13,238 nucleotides of DNA from Bacteroidia bacterium (lineage in GTDB: Bacteria; Bacteroidota; Bacteroidia; NS11-12g; UBA955): assembly GCA_020848595.1 (NCBI GenBank), contig JADLHV010000061.1, positions 1-13,238 on the forward strand. Reading direction: 5' to 3'. Positions 6,558 to 13,238 of this stretch are shown here, one piece after another. A program made the translations under genes and the position numbers. Each line of letters opens with the position of its first letter. Position 1 is the first letter of the stretch. The notes under the pieces were generated by a model. That model searched no databases and was not told the origin of the DNA. It saw nothing but the letters and a program-made list of their open reading frames with translations.

Positions 6558-7655
6558 TTACATTTCGACACTCCATTTTCTGCTTGTACTCATTTTATCT
6601 CCTTCGAGATTTAAAAACTCGTTGGCTGGAACATTATCTGGGACAATATATTCGCCTTCTGCGTGTAACATAACTGGGAAAATAATACAGTGAAATACAA
6701 TATTATCTTTACCTATAAAATGAATAAGTCTTGTATCGTTTTCTTTCCACCATTTTGTCCAATCCGACGCTTTTCCATTTTTTATTACCGAGTTATTAGG
6801 ATATGAAAAATTGGTTTTCCCTGATTCTAATTCTTTAAAAAATGCTTTTGTTGCAGAGATATATCCAATTGGTGCATCAAACCAAACGTATAGCACTTTA
6901 CCATCAGCACCTTGAATTGGCACTTTAACACCCCAATCCAAATCTCTAGTCATGGCTCTTGCAGATAAACCACCATCAATCCAACTCTTACTCTGTCCAT
7001 AAGTATTTGATTTCCAATCTTCTTTATGACCTTCTAATAACCATTCTTTTAACCATGGCTCATAATTTTGAAGAGGTAAAAACCAATGTTTTGTAGCCTT
7101 TTTGATGGGTACTTTTAAAGATAATGTTGAGATAGGATTAATTAATTCATTAGGATTTAATGATTTACCGCACTTTTCACATTGATCTCCATAAGCGCTC
7201 TCAAATCCGCAATTTGGACAAGTGCCTTTGATATATCTATCTGCCAAAAAACTTTGATATTCCTCATCAAAAAATTGTTCACTTACTTCTTCTGTAAATA
7301 ATCCTTTATGATAAAGATTTAAAAAGAATTCTTGAGCAGTTTCGTGATGAATTTGGTCACTAGTTCTATGATAAATATCAAAAGCAATTCCTAGTTTTTC
7401 AAAATTGGATTTAAGTAGTTGATGATATCGATCTATTATGGCTTTAGGAGTTGTAGCTTCTTTTTGAGCTTGAATTGGAATAGCAGTGCCATGTTCGTCA
7501 CTACCACATACATATAGAACTTCTTCGCCACAATTGCGCAGATAACGGGTATAAATATCCGCTGGGATATAGGCTCCAGCTAGGTGTCCAATGTGTTTAG
7601 GACCATTTGCATATGGCAGTGCGGCAGTTACGAGCGTGCGTTTAAATCGAGACAT
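6558..7655 (-). CDS. metG: MetRS N-terminal half: catalytic domain
   Basis: 365 aa. MetRS charges tRNA-Met with methionine in the cytoplasm, using ATP. The class I signatures are present: HIGH at residues 21-24 in PYANGPKHIGHL, and KMSTS at 354-358. The zinc knuckle has four cysteines (146, 149, 159 and 162; CPNC and CEKC). WFDAPIGY and IHFIGKDNIVFH match the family's methionine-pocket region. The chain stops 7 residues after KMSTS, so all catalytic motifs are kept and the anticodon-binding half is lost. The ATG at 7655 fits the family N-terminus (MSRFKRTLVTAALPYANG). A -7 element TATCTTTG lies just upstream. Confidence 0.85.
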   Translation of the reverse strand: MSRFKRTLVTAALPYANGPKHIGHLAGAYIPADIYTRYLRNCGEEVLYVCGSDEHGTAIPIQAQKEATTPKAIIDRYHQLLKSNFEKLGIAFDIYHRTSDQIHHETAQEFFLNLYHKGLFTEEVSEQFFDEEYQSFLADRYIKGTCPNCGFESAYGDQCEKCGKSLNPNELINPISTLSLKVPIKKATKHWFLPLQNYEPWLKEWLLEGHKEDWKSNTYGQSKSWIDGGLSARAMTRDLDWGVKVPIQGADGKVLYVWFDAPIGYISATKAFFKELESGKTNFSYPNNSVIKNGKASDWTKWWKENDTRLIHFIGKDNIVFHCIIFPVMLHAEGEYIVPDNVPANEFLNLEGDKMSTSRKWSVEM

Positions 7656-7676
7656 AAATTAAGCTTAAAACAGCGG

Positions 7677-7684
7677 CAAAGATA
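7677..7684 (-). promoter_or_regulatory. Putative -7 promoter element of metG
   Basis: TATCTTTG on the minus strand matches TAnnTTTG exactly and ends 22 nt before the metG ATG. No TTG is found at the expected -33 distance, so only the -7 part is supported. Confidence 0.4.
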
Positions 7685-7707
7685 CTATACCAATCAAGTT
7701 AAAAGGA

Positions 7708-7721
7708 ATTATTTAAATAAT
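7708..7721. promoter_or_regulatory. 14-bp palindrome between divergent promoters
   Basis: ATTATTTAAATAAT is a perfect palindrome between the metG -7 element and the -33 element of the tRNA-Gln/prs promoter. It could be a regulator site, but palindromes made only of A and T are frequent by chance in this sequence. Confidence 0.25.
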
Positions 7722-7733
7722 CTTTGCTATTTT

Positions 7734-7765
7734 TTTGGTAAAAAAGAAAACAAAAATTACTTTTG
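7734..7765 (+). promoter_or_regulatory. Promoter of tRNA-Gln-prs-rplY
   Basis: TTTG (7734-7737) and TACTTTTG (7758-7765) match both halves of the Bacteroidota promoter with a 20-nt spacer. Transcription would start near 7772, about 11 nt before the tRNA 5' end. This is the best promoter in the window. Confidence 0.7.
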
Positions 7766-7782
7766 CAGTCCTTTTGGAAGAT

Positions 7783-7853
7783 TGCCCGATCGTCTAATGG
7801 CAGGACTAGTGTTTTTGGTGCACTGTATGTTGGTTCGAATCCAGCTCGGGCAA
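7783..7853 (+). tRNA. tRNA-Gln (anticodon UUG)
   Basis: The acceptor stem TGCCCGA (7783-7789) pairs perfectly with TCGGGCA (7846-7852). The D arm is GTC/GAC, the anticodon stem is AGTGT/GCACT with loop TTTTGGT (anticodon TTG), and the T arm is GTTGG/CCAGC with loop TTCGAAT. The discriminator is A, and CCA is not encoded, unlike tRNA-Arg in the same window. Only 29 nt separate it from the prs start, with no terminator between, so the tRNA is probably cut from a tRNA-mRNA transcript. Confidence 0.95.
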
Positions 7854-7882
7854 CTCTTAATTTAGGATTAAAATTCATCGTA

Positions 7883-8848
7883 GTGTCAATTCTCAACAAA
7901 GTTAAGATTTTTAGTGGTTCAGCGTCCTATTCATTGGCGATGAAGGTTGCCGAATACTACGGAACAACTCTCGGCGATATGACGCTCAGTAAGTTTAGTG
8001 ATGGTGAAATGCAACCACATTACAATGAGTCTGTGAGAGGTTGTGACTTATTTTTAGTTCAATCAACCACCCCTCCTGGTGACAATCTTTTAGAATTACT
8101 CTTAATGATTGACGCCGCTAAACGTGCTTCTGCCAATTCTATTACTGTTGTTATCCCTTATTATGGATATGCTAGACAAGATAGAAAAGACAAACCTAGA
8201 GTATCCATTGGTAGTAAAATGATTGCTGATGTTTTAAGTGCTGCCGGCGCAAACAGAGTAATTACAATGGATTTACATGCTCCTCAAATTCAAGCTTTCT
8301 TTAATATGCCAGTAGATCACCTCGATTCTTCTGTCATATTTATTCCTTATATCAAATCTCTAAATCTAGAGAAATTAGTAATTGCCGCTCCTGATGTTGG
8401 GGCAAGTAACAGAAACCGTGAATATGCCAAATCTCTTGGTGTACCAATGGTTATTTGTGACAAAGAAAGAAGGAAAGCAAATGAAATTGCCGGTATGACA
8501 ATTATTGGTGATGTTACAGATGCTGACGTTGTTCTTGTCGACGATTTATGTGATACCGCAGGTACTTTGTCTAAAGCTGCTAAATTAATAAAAGATAGCG
8601 GTGCGCGTTCTGTAAGAGCGGTTTGTACACATCCTGTTCTTAGTGGTAAAGCCTACGAGAATATAGAAAATAGCGTCTTGGAAGAATTAATCGTTTGTGA
8701 TACTATTCCAATGAAGCAAAGTAGTCCAAAAATTAAAGTCTTATCAGTAGCTCCTTTGATAAGCAAAGCCATCAGAAATATCCACGAACACGGTTCTATA
8801 AGTTCCTTGTTCAAGCTTGATAATAGTTTCCAACCCAAATTAATTTAA
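7883..8848 (+). CDS. prs: Ribose-phosphate pyrophosphokinase (PRPP synthetase)
   Basis: 321 aa from a GTG start. The enzyme makes PRPP from ribose 5-phosphate and ATP in the cytoplasm, for purine, pyrimidine, histidine, tryptophan and NAD synthesis. Visible motifs are FSDGEM (38-43), RQDRKDKPR (98-106, ATP site), DLHAPQIQAFF (130-140), PDVGASNR (170-177), KERRKAN flexible loop (194-200) and the PRPP-binding loop VDDLCDTAGT (219-228). The length is normal. The frame is open further upstream into tRNA-Gln. GTG at 7883 was chosen because it gives the family N-terminus (MSILNKVKIFSGS) and does not overlap the tRNA. The ribosome site is weak. rplY follows after 11 nt, so the three genes probably form one transcript. 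Confidence 0.93.
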   Translation: MSILNKVKIFSGSASYSLAMKVAEYYGTTLGDMTLSKFSDGEMQPHYNESVRGCDLFLVQSTTPPGDNLLELLLMIDAAKRASANSITVVIPYYGYARQDRKDKPRVSIGSKMIADVLSAAGANRVITMDLHAPQIQAFFNMPVDHLDSSVIFIPYIKSLNLEKLVIAAPDVGASNRNREYAKSLGVPMVICDKERRKANEIAGMTIIGDVTDADVVLVDDLCDTAGTLSKAAKLIKDSGARSVRAVCTHPVLSGKAYENIENSVLEELIVCDTIPMKQSSPKIKVLSVAPLISKAIRNIHEHGSISSLFKLDNSFQPKLI

Positions 8849-8859
8849 TCCAAAGTAAA

Positions 8860-9432
8860 ATGAAGACCATTGCATTAACTGGCGAACTAAGATCTGATTT
8901 AGGATCTAAAAGTTCTAGGGCGTTGAGAAACGAAGGTAAAGTACCATGTGTTTTATACGGAGGAAATGAACTTGTTCACTTCTTCATTTATTCACCTGAC
9001 TTCAAAAACCTCGTTTACACGCCAAACACTTACAAAGTACAGCTCACAATCGAGGGCAAAAAGTATTATGCTATCTTACAAGATATGCAGTTTCACCCTG
9101 TTAACGAAGCCATTATTCACGCCGATTTCCTAATGGTAGACGATGTGAAAAAAGTAACCGTAACTATTCCTGTTACTGTTACTGGTAACTCTCCAGGGGT
9201 AAGATCAGGGGGTAAATTGATCCAAAAAATTCAAAGATTACGTGTCAGAGCGCTTATCAGTAATATTCCTGATTTCGTCTCTGTTAACATCGATTCTCTT
9301 GACCTTGGTCAATCCATCAAAATTAAAAATCTGGATGTGCCTAACATCGAAATTCTAGATTCTAAAGATAATGCTATCGTTAGTGTTAAAATGACTAGAA
9401 ACGTTGTTAAAGAAGAGGCCGCAGCCAAGTAA
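8860..9432 (+). CDS. rplY: 50S ribosomal protein L25 / general stress protein Ctc
   Basis: 190 aa, the long two-domain form. The N-terminal part (about 1-95) is the 5S-rRNA-binding L25 domain: GELRSDLGSKSSRALRNEGK, then VPCVLYGG and the FHPVNEAIIHADFLMV strand at the domain end. The C-terminal TL5/Ctc domain (about 96-185) has IPVTVTGNSPGVRSGGKL and LRVRALISNIPDFV. The protein binds 5S rRNA in the central protuberance of the large subunit. It lies 11 nt after prs, a pairing seen in many bacteria (family knowledge), and is followed by a perfect terminator. The ATG start gives the expected N-terminus MKTIALTGELR. Confidence 0.94.
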   Translation: MKTIALTGELRSDLGSKSSRALRNEGKVPCVLYGGNELVHFFIYSPDFKNLVYTPNTYKVQLTIEGKKYYAILQDMQFHPVNEAIIHADFLMVDDVKKVTVTIPVTVTGNSPGVRSGGKLIQKIQRLRVRALISNIPDFVSVNIDSLDLGQSIKIKNLDVPNIEILDSKDNAIVSVKMTRNVVKEEAAAK

Positions 9433-9449
9433 TTGTTTTATTATTGTAT

Positions 9450-9481
9450 AAAAAAAGCCAATCTCTCGATTGGCTTTTTTT
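9450..9481. terminator. Bidirectional terminator between rplY and hutI
   Basis: A perfect 14-bp stem (9450-9463 with 9468-9481) with loop TCTC has seven A before and seven T after the GCCAATC/GATTGGC core. It can end transcripts from both sides, serving rplY (plus) and the convergent hutI (minus, stop codon at 9483). Confidence 0.92.
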
Positions 9482-9482
9482 A

Positions 9483-10712
9483 TTACTTGAAAAGTACTTT
9501 GTAAGCTTGATTCTTGCTAAACCAATAAGGCATCTCATTAATATGTTCAAACGGCCCTGTAATTATTATACAAGATTTCTTTCCTCTTGTTATACTCCCA
9601 TATTGCTGCTCAATTCCCATTGCTTTCGCTGCATTTATTGTTAAGGCATTAAATCCCTCTTCTGGCAACATTCCATTATAAAGACATGCTAAACTCCATA
9701 TAAACCATAAATTGTGACATGGACTGCTGCCTGGATTAAAATCCGATGCTATTGCTATCGGTAATCCACTATCTATAATTCTTCTTGCTGGAGTGTATGG
9801 TATCTTTAAAAAAAATGAACTTCCTGGTAAGGCAACTGGCATAGTATCGCTATTCTTTAAACAGGCTATTTCTTCCTCTCCTATATGCTCTAAATGATCT
9901 ACCGATAATGCCTTATTTGCTACAGCAACCTGAACACCTCCGGTTATGCCTAATTCATTTCCATGTATCTTAGGTATTAATCCATACTTCTGTGCTGCTT
10001 GTAATATTTTATTAGTTTCATCTACACTAAAAAACCCTTCGTCACAAAATACATCAACAAAATCTGCTAAAGATTCTTCTGCAATTTTAGGCAACATTTC
10101 ATTTATGATTAGTTCTATATAAGCTTCTCGATTCTCTTTATATTCTGGAGGTATTGCATGGGCACCTAGAAATGTAGAACGAACTAAAATTGGCAATGTT
10201 TCTTTCATGCGTTTTATTACTCGAAGCATTTTAATTTCCGATTCTACATTCAATCCATATCCACTCTTAATCTCTAATGCACAAGTTCCACCTTGTATGG
10301 CTTCATAAGCATATTTCATCGACTTGTCATATAATTCATCTTCACTCATTAACTGTAATCGCTTAGATGAATTAATTATTCCACCGCCTTCTACAGCAAT
10401 TTCTGCATAGGTTTTACCTTTTAATCTCATAACATATTCATTATGTCTTGGTCCTGCAAAAACCATATGTGTATGCGAATCAACAAATCCTGGCATTACC
10501 CATTGTCCTTGAACGTCTCTTGTTTCAACATTTAAATCTGGACAATTGGTCATAGGACCAAAATCAACAATTATTCCATCTTCAACATGTAACCAAGCAT
10601 TGGCTATACGATTAACCTTCGACATATCTTCTCCTTTTAGACAAGAAATTTCAGGTTCTAGAATTCCAATCAATTCCCCTATGTTTGTAAGTAAATAATC
10701 GTTTGAATGCAT
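9483..10712 (-). CDS. hutI: Imidazolonepropionase
   Basis: 409 aa. It hydrolyses 4-imidazolone-5-propionate to N-formimino-glutamate, the third step of histidine breakdown, in the cytoplasm. It is an amidohydrolase: metal ligands are expected at H80 and H82 (FVDSHTHMVFAGPRHNEY), H250 (KIHGNELG) and D324 (IASDFNPGSSPCHN). Other family motifs are IKSGYGLNVESE (148-159), FLGAHAIPPEY (181-191) and SVDHLEHIG (270-278). The frame stays open to 10775, but the ATG at 10712 gives the usual family length and avoids a larger overlap with the divergent gene. The start codons of the two genes overlap in CATG. hutH, hutU and the last hut gene are not in this window, so regulation with them cannot be judged. 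Confidence 0.93.
   Translation of the reverse strand: MHSNDYLLTNIGELIGILEPEISCLKGEDMSKVNRIANAWLHVEDGIIVDFGPMTNCPDLNVETRDVQGQWVMPGFVDSHTHMVFAGPRHNEYVMRLKGKTYAEIAVEGGGIINSSKRLQLMSEDELYDKSMKYAYEAIQGGTCALEIKSGYGLNVESEIKMLRVIKRMKETLPILVRSTFLGAHAIPPEYKENREAYIELIINEMLPKIAEESLADFVDVFCDEGFFSVDETNKILQAAQKYGLIPKIHGNELGITGGVQVAVANKALSVDHLEHIGEEEIACLKNSDTMPVALPGSSFFLKIPYTPARRIIDSGLPIAIASDFNPGSSPCHNLWFIWSLACLYNGMLPEEGFNALTINAAKAMGIEQQYGSITRGKKSCIIITGPFEHINEMPYWFSKNQAYKVLFK
10656..10687 (+). promoter_or_regulatory. Putative promoter of the gamma-CA-like gene, inside hutI
   Basis: TATGTTTG (10680-10687) matches TAnnTTTG exactly. TTC at 10656-10658, 21 nt upstream, is one base from the -33 TTG. It lies within the 5' coding part of hutI and would give a leader of about 18 nt. 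Confidence 0.4.
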
Positions 10713-11220
10713 GATATCAGTTGATGTTATAAGACTAAGTCCACACAAAGGTAAAGAAGTTTTTATTGCCGACACAGCCCGAGTTTTTGGAAGAGTAAAA
10801 TTAGGCGACGAAGTGAGTGTTTGGTATGGGGCAGTGCTTAGAGGCGACGGTGATGATATTATAATCGGAAGTAAAAGTAATATTCAAGACCAAGCAGTTA
10901 TTCACGTTGACCCAGGTTTTCCTGTAATAATTGGTGAAGCTTGTATTGTTGGACATGGCGCAATTATACATGGTGCTCAATTATCTAACAACGTTTTAGT
11001 CGGTATGCATGCTACAATTCTAAATGGAGCTTCTATAGGCGAATATTGCATTATCGCGGCTGGATCCCTTGTACCTGAAGGGATGCAAATACCTGCCTTT
11101 AGTTTGGTTATGGGAGTGCCAGCAAAGATTATTAAACCAATTTCTGATGAACAAAAAAATAAAATAATAAAGAATGCAGAAACTTATGTCAATTTAAGTA
11201 AAATATACTTGCAACTTTAG
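10711..11220 (+). CDS. Gamma-carbonic anhydrase-like hexapeptide-repeat protein (YrdA/PaaY type)
   Basis: 169 aa folding as a left-handed beta helix, seen from hexapeptide-type repeats between about residues 18 and 125 (for example IIIGSKSNIQD, VIIGEACIVGHG, NNVLVGMHATILNGASIGEYCII). The family's three metal-binding histidines are present at H65 (VIHVD), H82 and H87 (GHGAIIHG). The WYGAVLRGD motif (38-46) with the conserved Arg and Asp is also present. Members are trimeric zinc or iron proteins; some are carbonic anhydrases, while others have no shown activity, so the exact reaction is uncertain. The ATG start overlaps hutI's start by 2 nt, and the stop overlaps the convergent LUD gene by 4 nt. 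Confidence 0.88.
   Translation: MISVDVIRLSPHKGKEVFIADTARVFGRVKLGDEVSVWYGAVLRGDGDDIIIGSKSNIQDQAVIHVDPGFPVIIGEACIVGHGAIIHGAQLSNNVLVGMHATILNGASIGEYCIIAAGSLVPEGMQIPAFSLVMGVPAKIIKPISDEQKNKIIKNAETYVNLSKIYLQL
10746..10753 (-). promoter_or_regulatory. Putative -7 element of hutI, inside the gamma-CA-like gene
   Basis: TACCTTTG on the minus strand matches TAnnTTTG exactly and ends 33 nt before the hutI ATG. The -33 region is only an approximate match (CTG or TGT instead of TTG). Confidence 0.35.
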
Positions 11221-12236
11221 AATCTTCCAAAAAAATTGTGTTCTGAATATTTTTTGAATTTTTCTGCATCTTTAAACTTCTTAGGATTCATCGCAATGGC
11301 CGATTTGTCTTGATCTAGAAAAGAAAGTAATCCTGTCTTTTTATCATCCGAATGCAACAATGCTCTTGATTCCATGACTTGATCATACATATCCAAATCA
11401 TATGGGATAAAATCATTTAATATACGTAAACCATAATTACCATTAATTTTATCGGAATTTGATTTCACACCATTCATAAATGCACTTAAAAATATTGTTA
11501 ATGTGTCTTGATATTTCCAATCACTTTCAGAATAATTAAATTGCTCCATTGGACAAACTGGTGGTAAATCGAAATTCAATAAACTAAACAATGGACGGTG
11601 ATATGGTAAATCCAATAATCGGCTTTTATTAATATCTACTAATAAAATTGAAATTTCTAGATTCATTCCTCTAACTCTTCCAGGTCGTGCCATGAATTCA
11701 ACTGGATAATGTAGATTTCCTGTTTCAAAAATAGAATACATCTGACGTGCAGTATACAATTCAGTTTGTTGACTAATAACCGAATCTATACCAGCTATGA
11801 CTACTACTTTACGCGCTTTTAATATTTTCTCATATTGTTCTTCTGATTCTAATGCAACAAAGAAATTACCTGTATTTGCCATAATAAACTTGGCTCCAAT
11901 TACCAATGCCTCCGGGTCTTTTGATGTTTCTGGAATTTTAATATCTAAAGCATTTACAAAGTGTTTAACAGAATTGTGCTGAAAAAACTCAACTCTATTA
12001 AAATTCTTTAACTGTTTATTAAGTTGCTCTAATCCAGATTTAACATCCGGACACCAGTTTACTTGAGCATCATTCTTTTTAACATTAGTCTCAAATTCAA
12101 ATAGCAATTTATCTAAGTTCTCAGATACCTTCCACCTCGAATATGTCAATCGCTTCTTTGCTACACTTAAATCATTCACTTTAGAAAGACTTTCATTCAA
12201 TCTGGCTCTATACGCTTCATTCTCTTCTTTGAACAT
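11217..12236 (-). CDS. LUD-domain protein (LutB/LutC-like), lacking Fe-S motifs
   Basis: 339 aa. The N-terminal helical part (RWKVSENLDKLLFEFETN, about 34-51) and the core VIGAKFIMANTGNFFVALE (112-130) followed by KVVVIAGIDSVI (143-154) resemble the LUD domain of LutB, LutC and YkgF lactate-utilisation proteins. Those LutB-type relatives carry CxxCxxC iron-sulfur clusters, and none is present here. The chain goes on for about 180 more residues that I do not recognise (for example LPYHRPLFSLLNFDLPP). The function is unknown; a redox role in lactate use is only a guess. The ATG lies 1 nt after the panC stop codon, so the two are almost certainly co-transcribed and translationally coupled. Its own stop overlaps that of the convergent gamma-CA-like gene (shared TTAG). 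Confidence 0.7.
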   Translation of the reverse strand: MFKEENEAYRARLNESLSKVNDLSVAKKRLTYSRWKVSENLDKLLFEFETNVKKNDAQVNWCPDVKSGLEQLNKQLKNFNRVEFFQHNSVKHFVNALDIKIPETSKDPEALVIGAKFIMANTGNFFVALESEEQYEKILKARKVVVIAGIDSVISQQTELYTARQMYSIFETGNLHYPVEFMARPGRVRGMNLEISILLVDINKSRLLDLPYHRPLFSLLNFDLPPVCPMEQFNYSESDWKYQDTLTIFLSAFMNGVKSNSDKINGNYGLRILNDFIPYDLDMYDQVMESRALLHSDDKKTGLLSFLDQDKSAIAMNPKKFKDAEKFKKYSEHNFFGRF

Positions 12237-12237
12237 A

Positions 12238-13077
12238 TTAAAATATATAATTGTCTATTAATCTAACACCTTCTAACCAAACTGCTGCTAAAACAATATT
12301 TTTCCCGTTTCTAAGCCACTTTTTAGACTCAATAAGGGTATCTGCATTGGCTAACGCAAAATATTCAACCTCGAAGCCATTCTGAGTCAAGATATGTTTG
12401 CCATATTTTAAAGCATCATACGGCTCTATATGTTTCTTTAATTCTTTGATCATAGCAAGTGTCTTGAAAATAATATTGGCCTTTTCTTGACCTAATTGAC
12501 TCAAGCGTGCATTTCTCGAACTTAAAGCTAATCCCTCAGCCTTTCGAATTGTGGGAACAAACTTAAGTTCCATTTTGGGAAATAGTTCATTCCGCAAAGC
12601 TTTTATTACTAAACATTGCTGAAAATCCTTTAATCCGAAATAAGATACATCAGGAGTAACTATTTCAAACAATCGATTGACAACTTGAATGACTCCATCA
12701 AAATGTCCAGGACGCATAGGGCCTTCAAAGACTTTATTGAGTGTATCGATATCTACTTTAACTGGTTTAAATCCTTTTGGATAAATGACTTCTTGGCTTG
12801 GAAGTAAAAGTATATCACAATGTCCTCGTTCTAATAATTCCTTATCCGATTCTAATGTTACAGGGTATTTATCAAAATCATCTTGATTATTAAATTGCTT
12901 AGGATTTATAAAAATTGAAACTACCGTTATATCATTTTCTTCATGACTTTGTTTTACAAGATGAAGATGTCCTTCATGCAAGGCTCCCATAGTTGGAATA
13001 AAACCCAACTTACGTTTGCCTCTATTAAAATCCTGGAGAGCAATCTTCAACTCAATATCATTTGTTACTACCTTCAA
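12238..13077 (-). CDS. panC: Pantoate--beta-alanine ligase
   Basis: 279 aa. It joins D-pantoate and beta-alanine with ATP to give pantothenate, the precursor of coenzyme A. Motifs are FIPTMGALHEGH (26-37, with the HEGH nucleotide site), VSIFINPKQF (53-62), GPMRPGHFDGV (119-129), YFGLKDFQQ (146-154) and RKAEGLALSSRN (178-189). The length is typical. The start is a TTG at 13077: the frame runs only seven codons further up to a TAG, and no ATG or GTG is available there, while TTG gives the family-like N-terminus MKVVTN. A near match to the -7 element (TTATTTTG, 13086-13093) lies just upstream. The LUD gene follows 1 nt after the stop. panB and panD are not in the window. Confidence 0.94.
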   Translation of the reverse strand: MKVVTNDIELKIALQDFNRGKRKLGFIPTMGALHEGHLHLVKQSHEENDITVVSIFINPKQFNNQDDFDKYPVTLESDKELLERGHCDILLLPSQEVIYPKGFKPVKVDIDTLNKVFEGPMRPGHFDGVIQVVNRLFEIVTPDVSYFGLKDFQQCLVIKALRNELFPKMELKFVPTIRKAEGLALSSRNARLSQLGQEKANIIFKTLAMIKELKKHIEPYDALKYGKHILTQNGFEVEYFALANADTLIESKKWLRNGKNIVLAAVWLEGVRLIDNYIF

Positions 13078-13238
13078 TTCGTATGCAAAATAAATCTATG
13101 CAAGTTAGATAAAAAAATGAACACGTACGATTTAATGTACAGGTGTAGAATAGACTAAACTATTTAATATTGAATTATAACTGAGAATTTAAATTATTGA
13201 TGATTTTTTTTTCAATAACTTATTTGATGACTTAATAA

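Larger units (their letters stand above)
5532..7655 (-). pseudogene. metG: metG (methionyl-tRNA synthetase) with an in-frame TAA
   Basis: Two adjacent reading frames in the same frame together make one class I MetRS of 708 codons, close to the usual length in Bacteroidota. The only interruption is a TAA at 6560-6558, right after the KMSTS signature segment. The codons after it (D Y F Q N F D G K E D V M R Y) continue the family sequence with no frame change, so this is a nonsense codon and not a frameshift. One base change from AAA, CAA or GAA would explain it. The gene could be truly inactive with a second MetRS elsewhere, be expressed as two chains, be read through, or reflect a sequencing error. 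TAA is used as an ordinary stop by neighbouring genes, so a general reassignment is unlikely. Confidence 0.85.

Noticed and set aside
6519..6560. Frameshift in metG
   Set aside because: The two halves are in the same reading frame (the distance between the starts is a multiple of three), so a nonsense codon is the cause.
7650..7783. T-box or other riboswitch in front of metG or prs
   Set aside because: The leaders are too short, and no T-box or known aptamer sequence is visible.
7763..7882. Upstream extension of prs
   Set aside because: The open frame runs through tRNA-Gln. The family N-terminus begins at the GTG at 7883.
7699..7899. 66-aa minus-strand reading frame with RVARAGFEPT
   Set aside because: It is the antisense translation of tRNA-Gln plus flanks, a common spurious prediction.
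10713..10775. Longer hutI start at 10775
   Set aside because: It would add 21 residues with no family similarity and overlap the divergent gene by 65 bp, whereas the ATG at 10712 gives the normal length.
12943..13158. 71-aa plus-strand reading frame at the window end
   Set aside because: It overlaps the start of panC in antisense, and the remainder lies in AT-rich non-coding sequence.

Overview
This AT-rich window most likely comes from a member of the Bacteroidota. Four things point there. There is a protein with a type IX secretion (T9SS) C-terminal sorting domain. There is an outer-membrane barrel protein of a kind common in that phylum. Several genes have the phylum's TAnnTTTG -7 promoter element instead of a sigma-70 box. 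Shine-Dalgarno sequences are generally weak. No phage, plasmid, transposase or CRISPR genes are visible, so this looks like chromosomal housekeeping sequence with repeat-rich intergenic stretches.

Layout: 1-654 is the 3' part of a membrane protein that begins outside the window. 655-1233 is non-coding with one strong terminator. 1234-2025 encodes a secreted outer-membrane beta-barrel protein. 2166-2240 is tRNA-Arg(CCU), followed by its terminator and about 470 bp of palindromes, a direct repeat and a decayed copy of the tRNA 3' half. 2857-4736 (minus) is a two-gene unit: a tiny secreted protein that is almost only a CTD-like domain, overlapping a 533-aa T9SS cargo protein. 4737-5531 holds a 253-bp tandem repeat in two full copies and one partial copy. 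5532-7655 (minus) is metG, interrupted by an in-frame TAA. 7783-9432 is a plus-strand unit of tRNA-Gln(UUG), prs and rplY/ctc with a recognisable promoter and a perfect terminator. 9483-10712 (minus) is hutI, whose start codon overlaps that of the divergent gamma-carbonic anhydrase-like gene at 10711-11220. That gene in turn overlaps, stop to stop, a LUD-domain gene (11217-12236, minus) that lies 1 nt downstream of panC (12238-13077, minus).

Functions: prs supplies PRPP for nucleotide and amino-acid synthesis. MetRS, the two tRNAs and L25 serve translation. PanC makes pantothenate for CoA. HutI is one step of histidine catabolism without its partners here. Two extracellular genes and one membrane protein are of unknown role.

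The most striking points are the in-frame stop in metG, a gene normally essential, exactly between the KMSKS loop and the anticodon-binding half; the 253-bp tandem repeat next to it; the structured insert behind tRNA-Arg; and the orphan CTD-like mini-gene. I did not find clear evidence of a wholly new multi-gene system.
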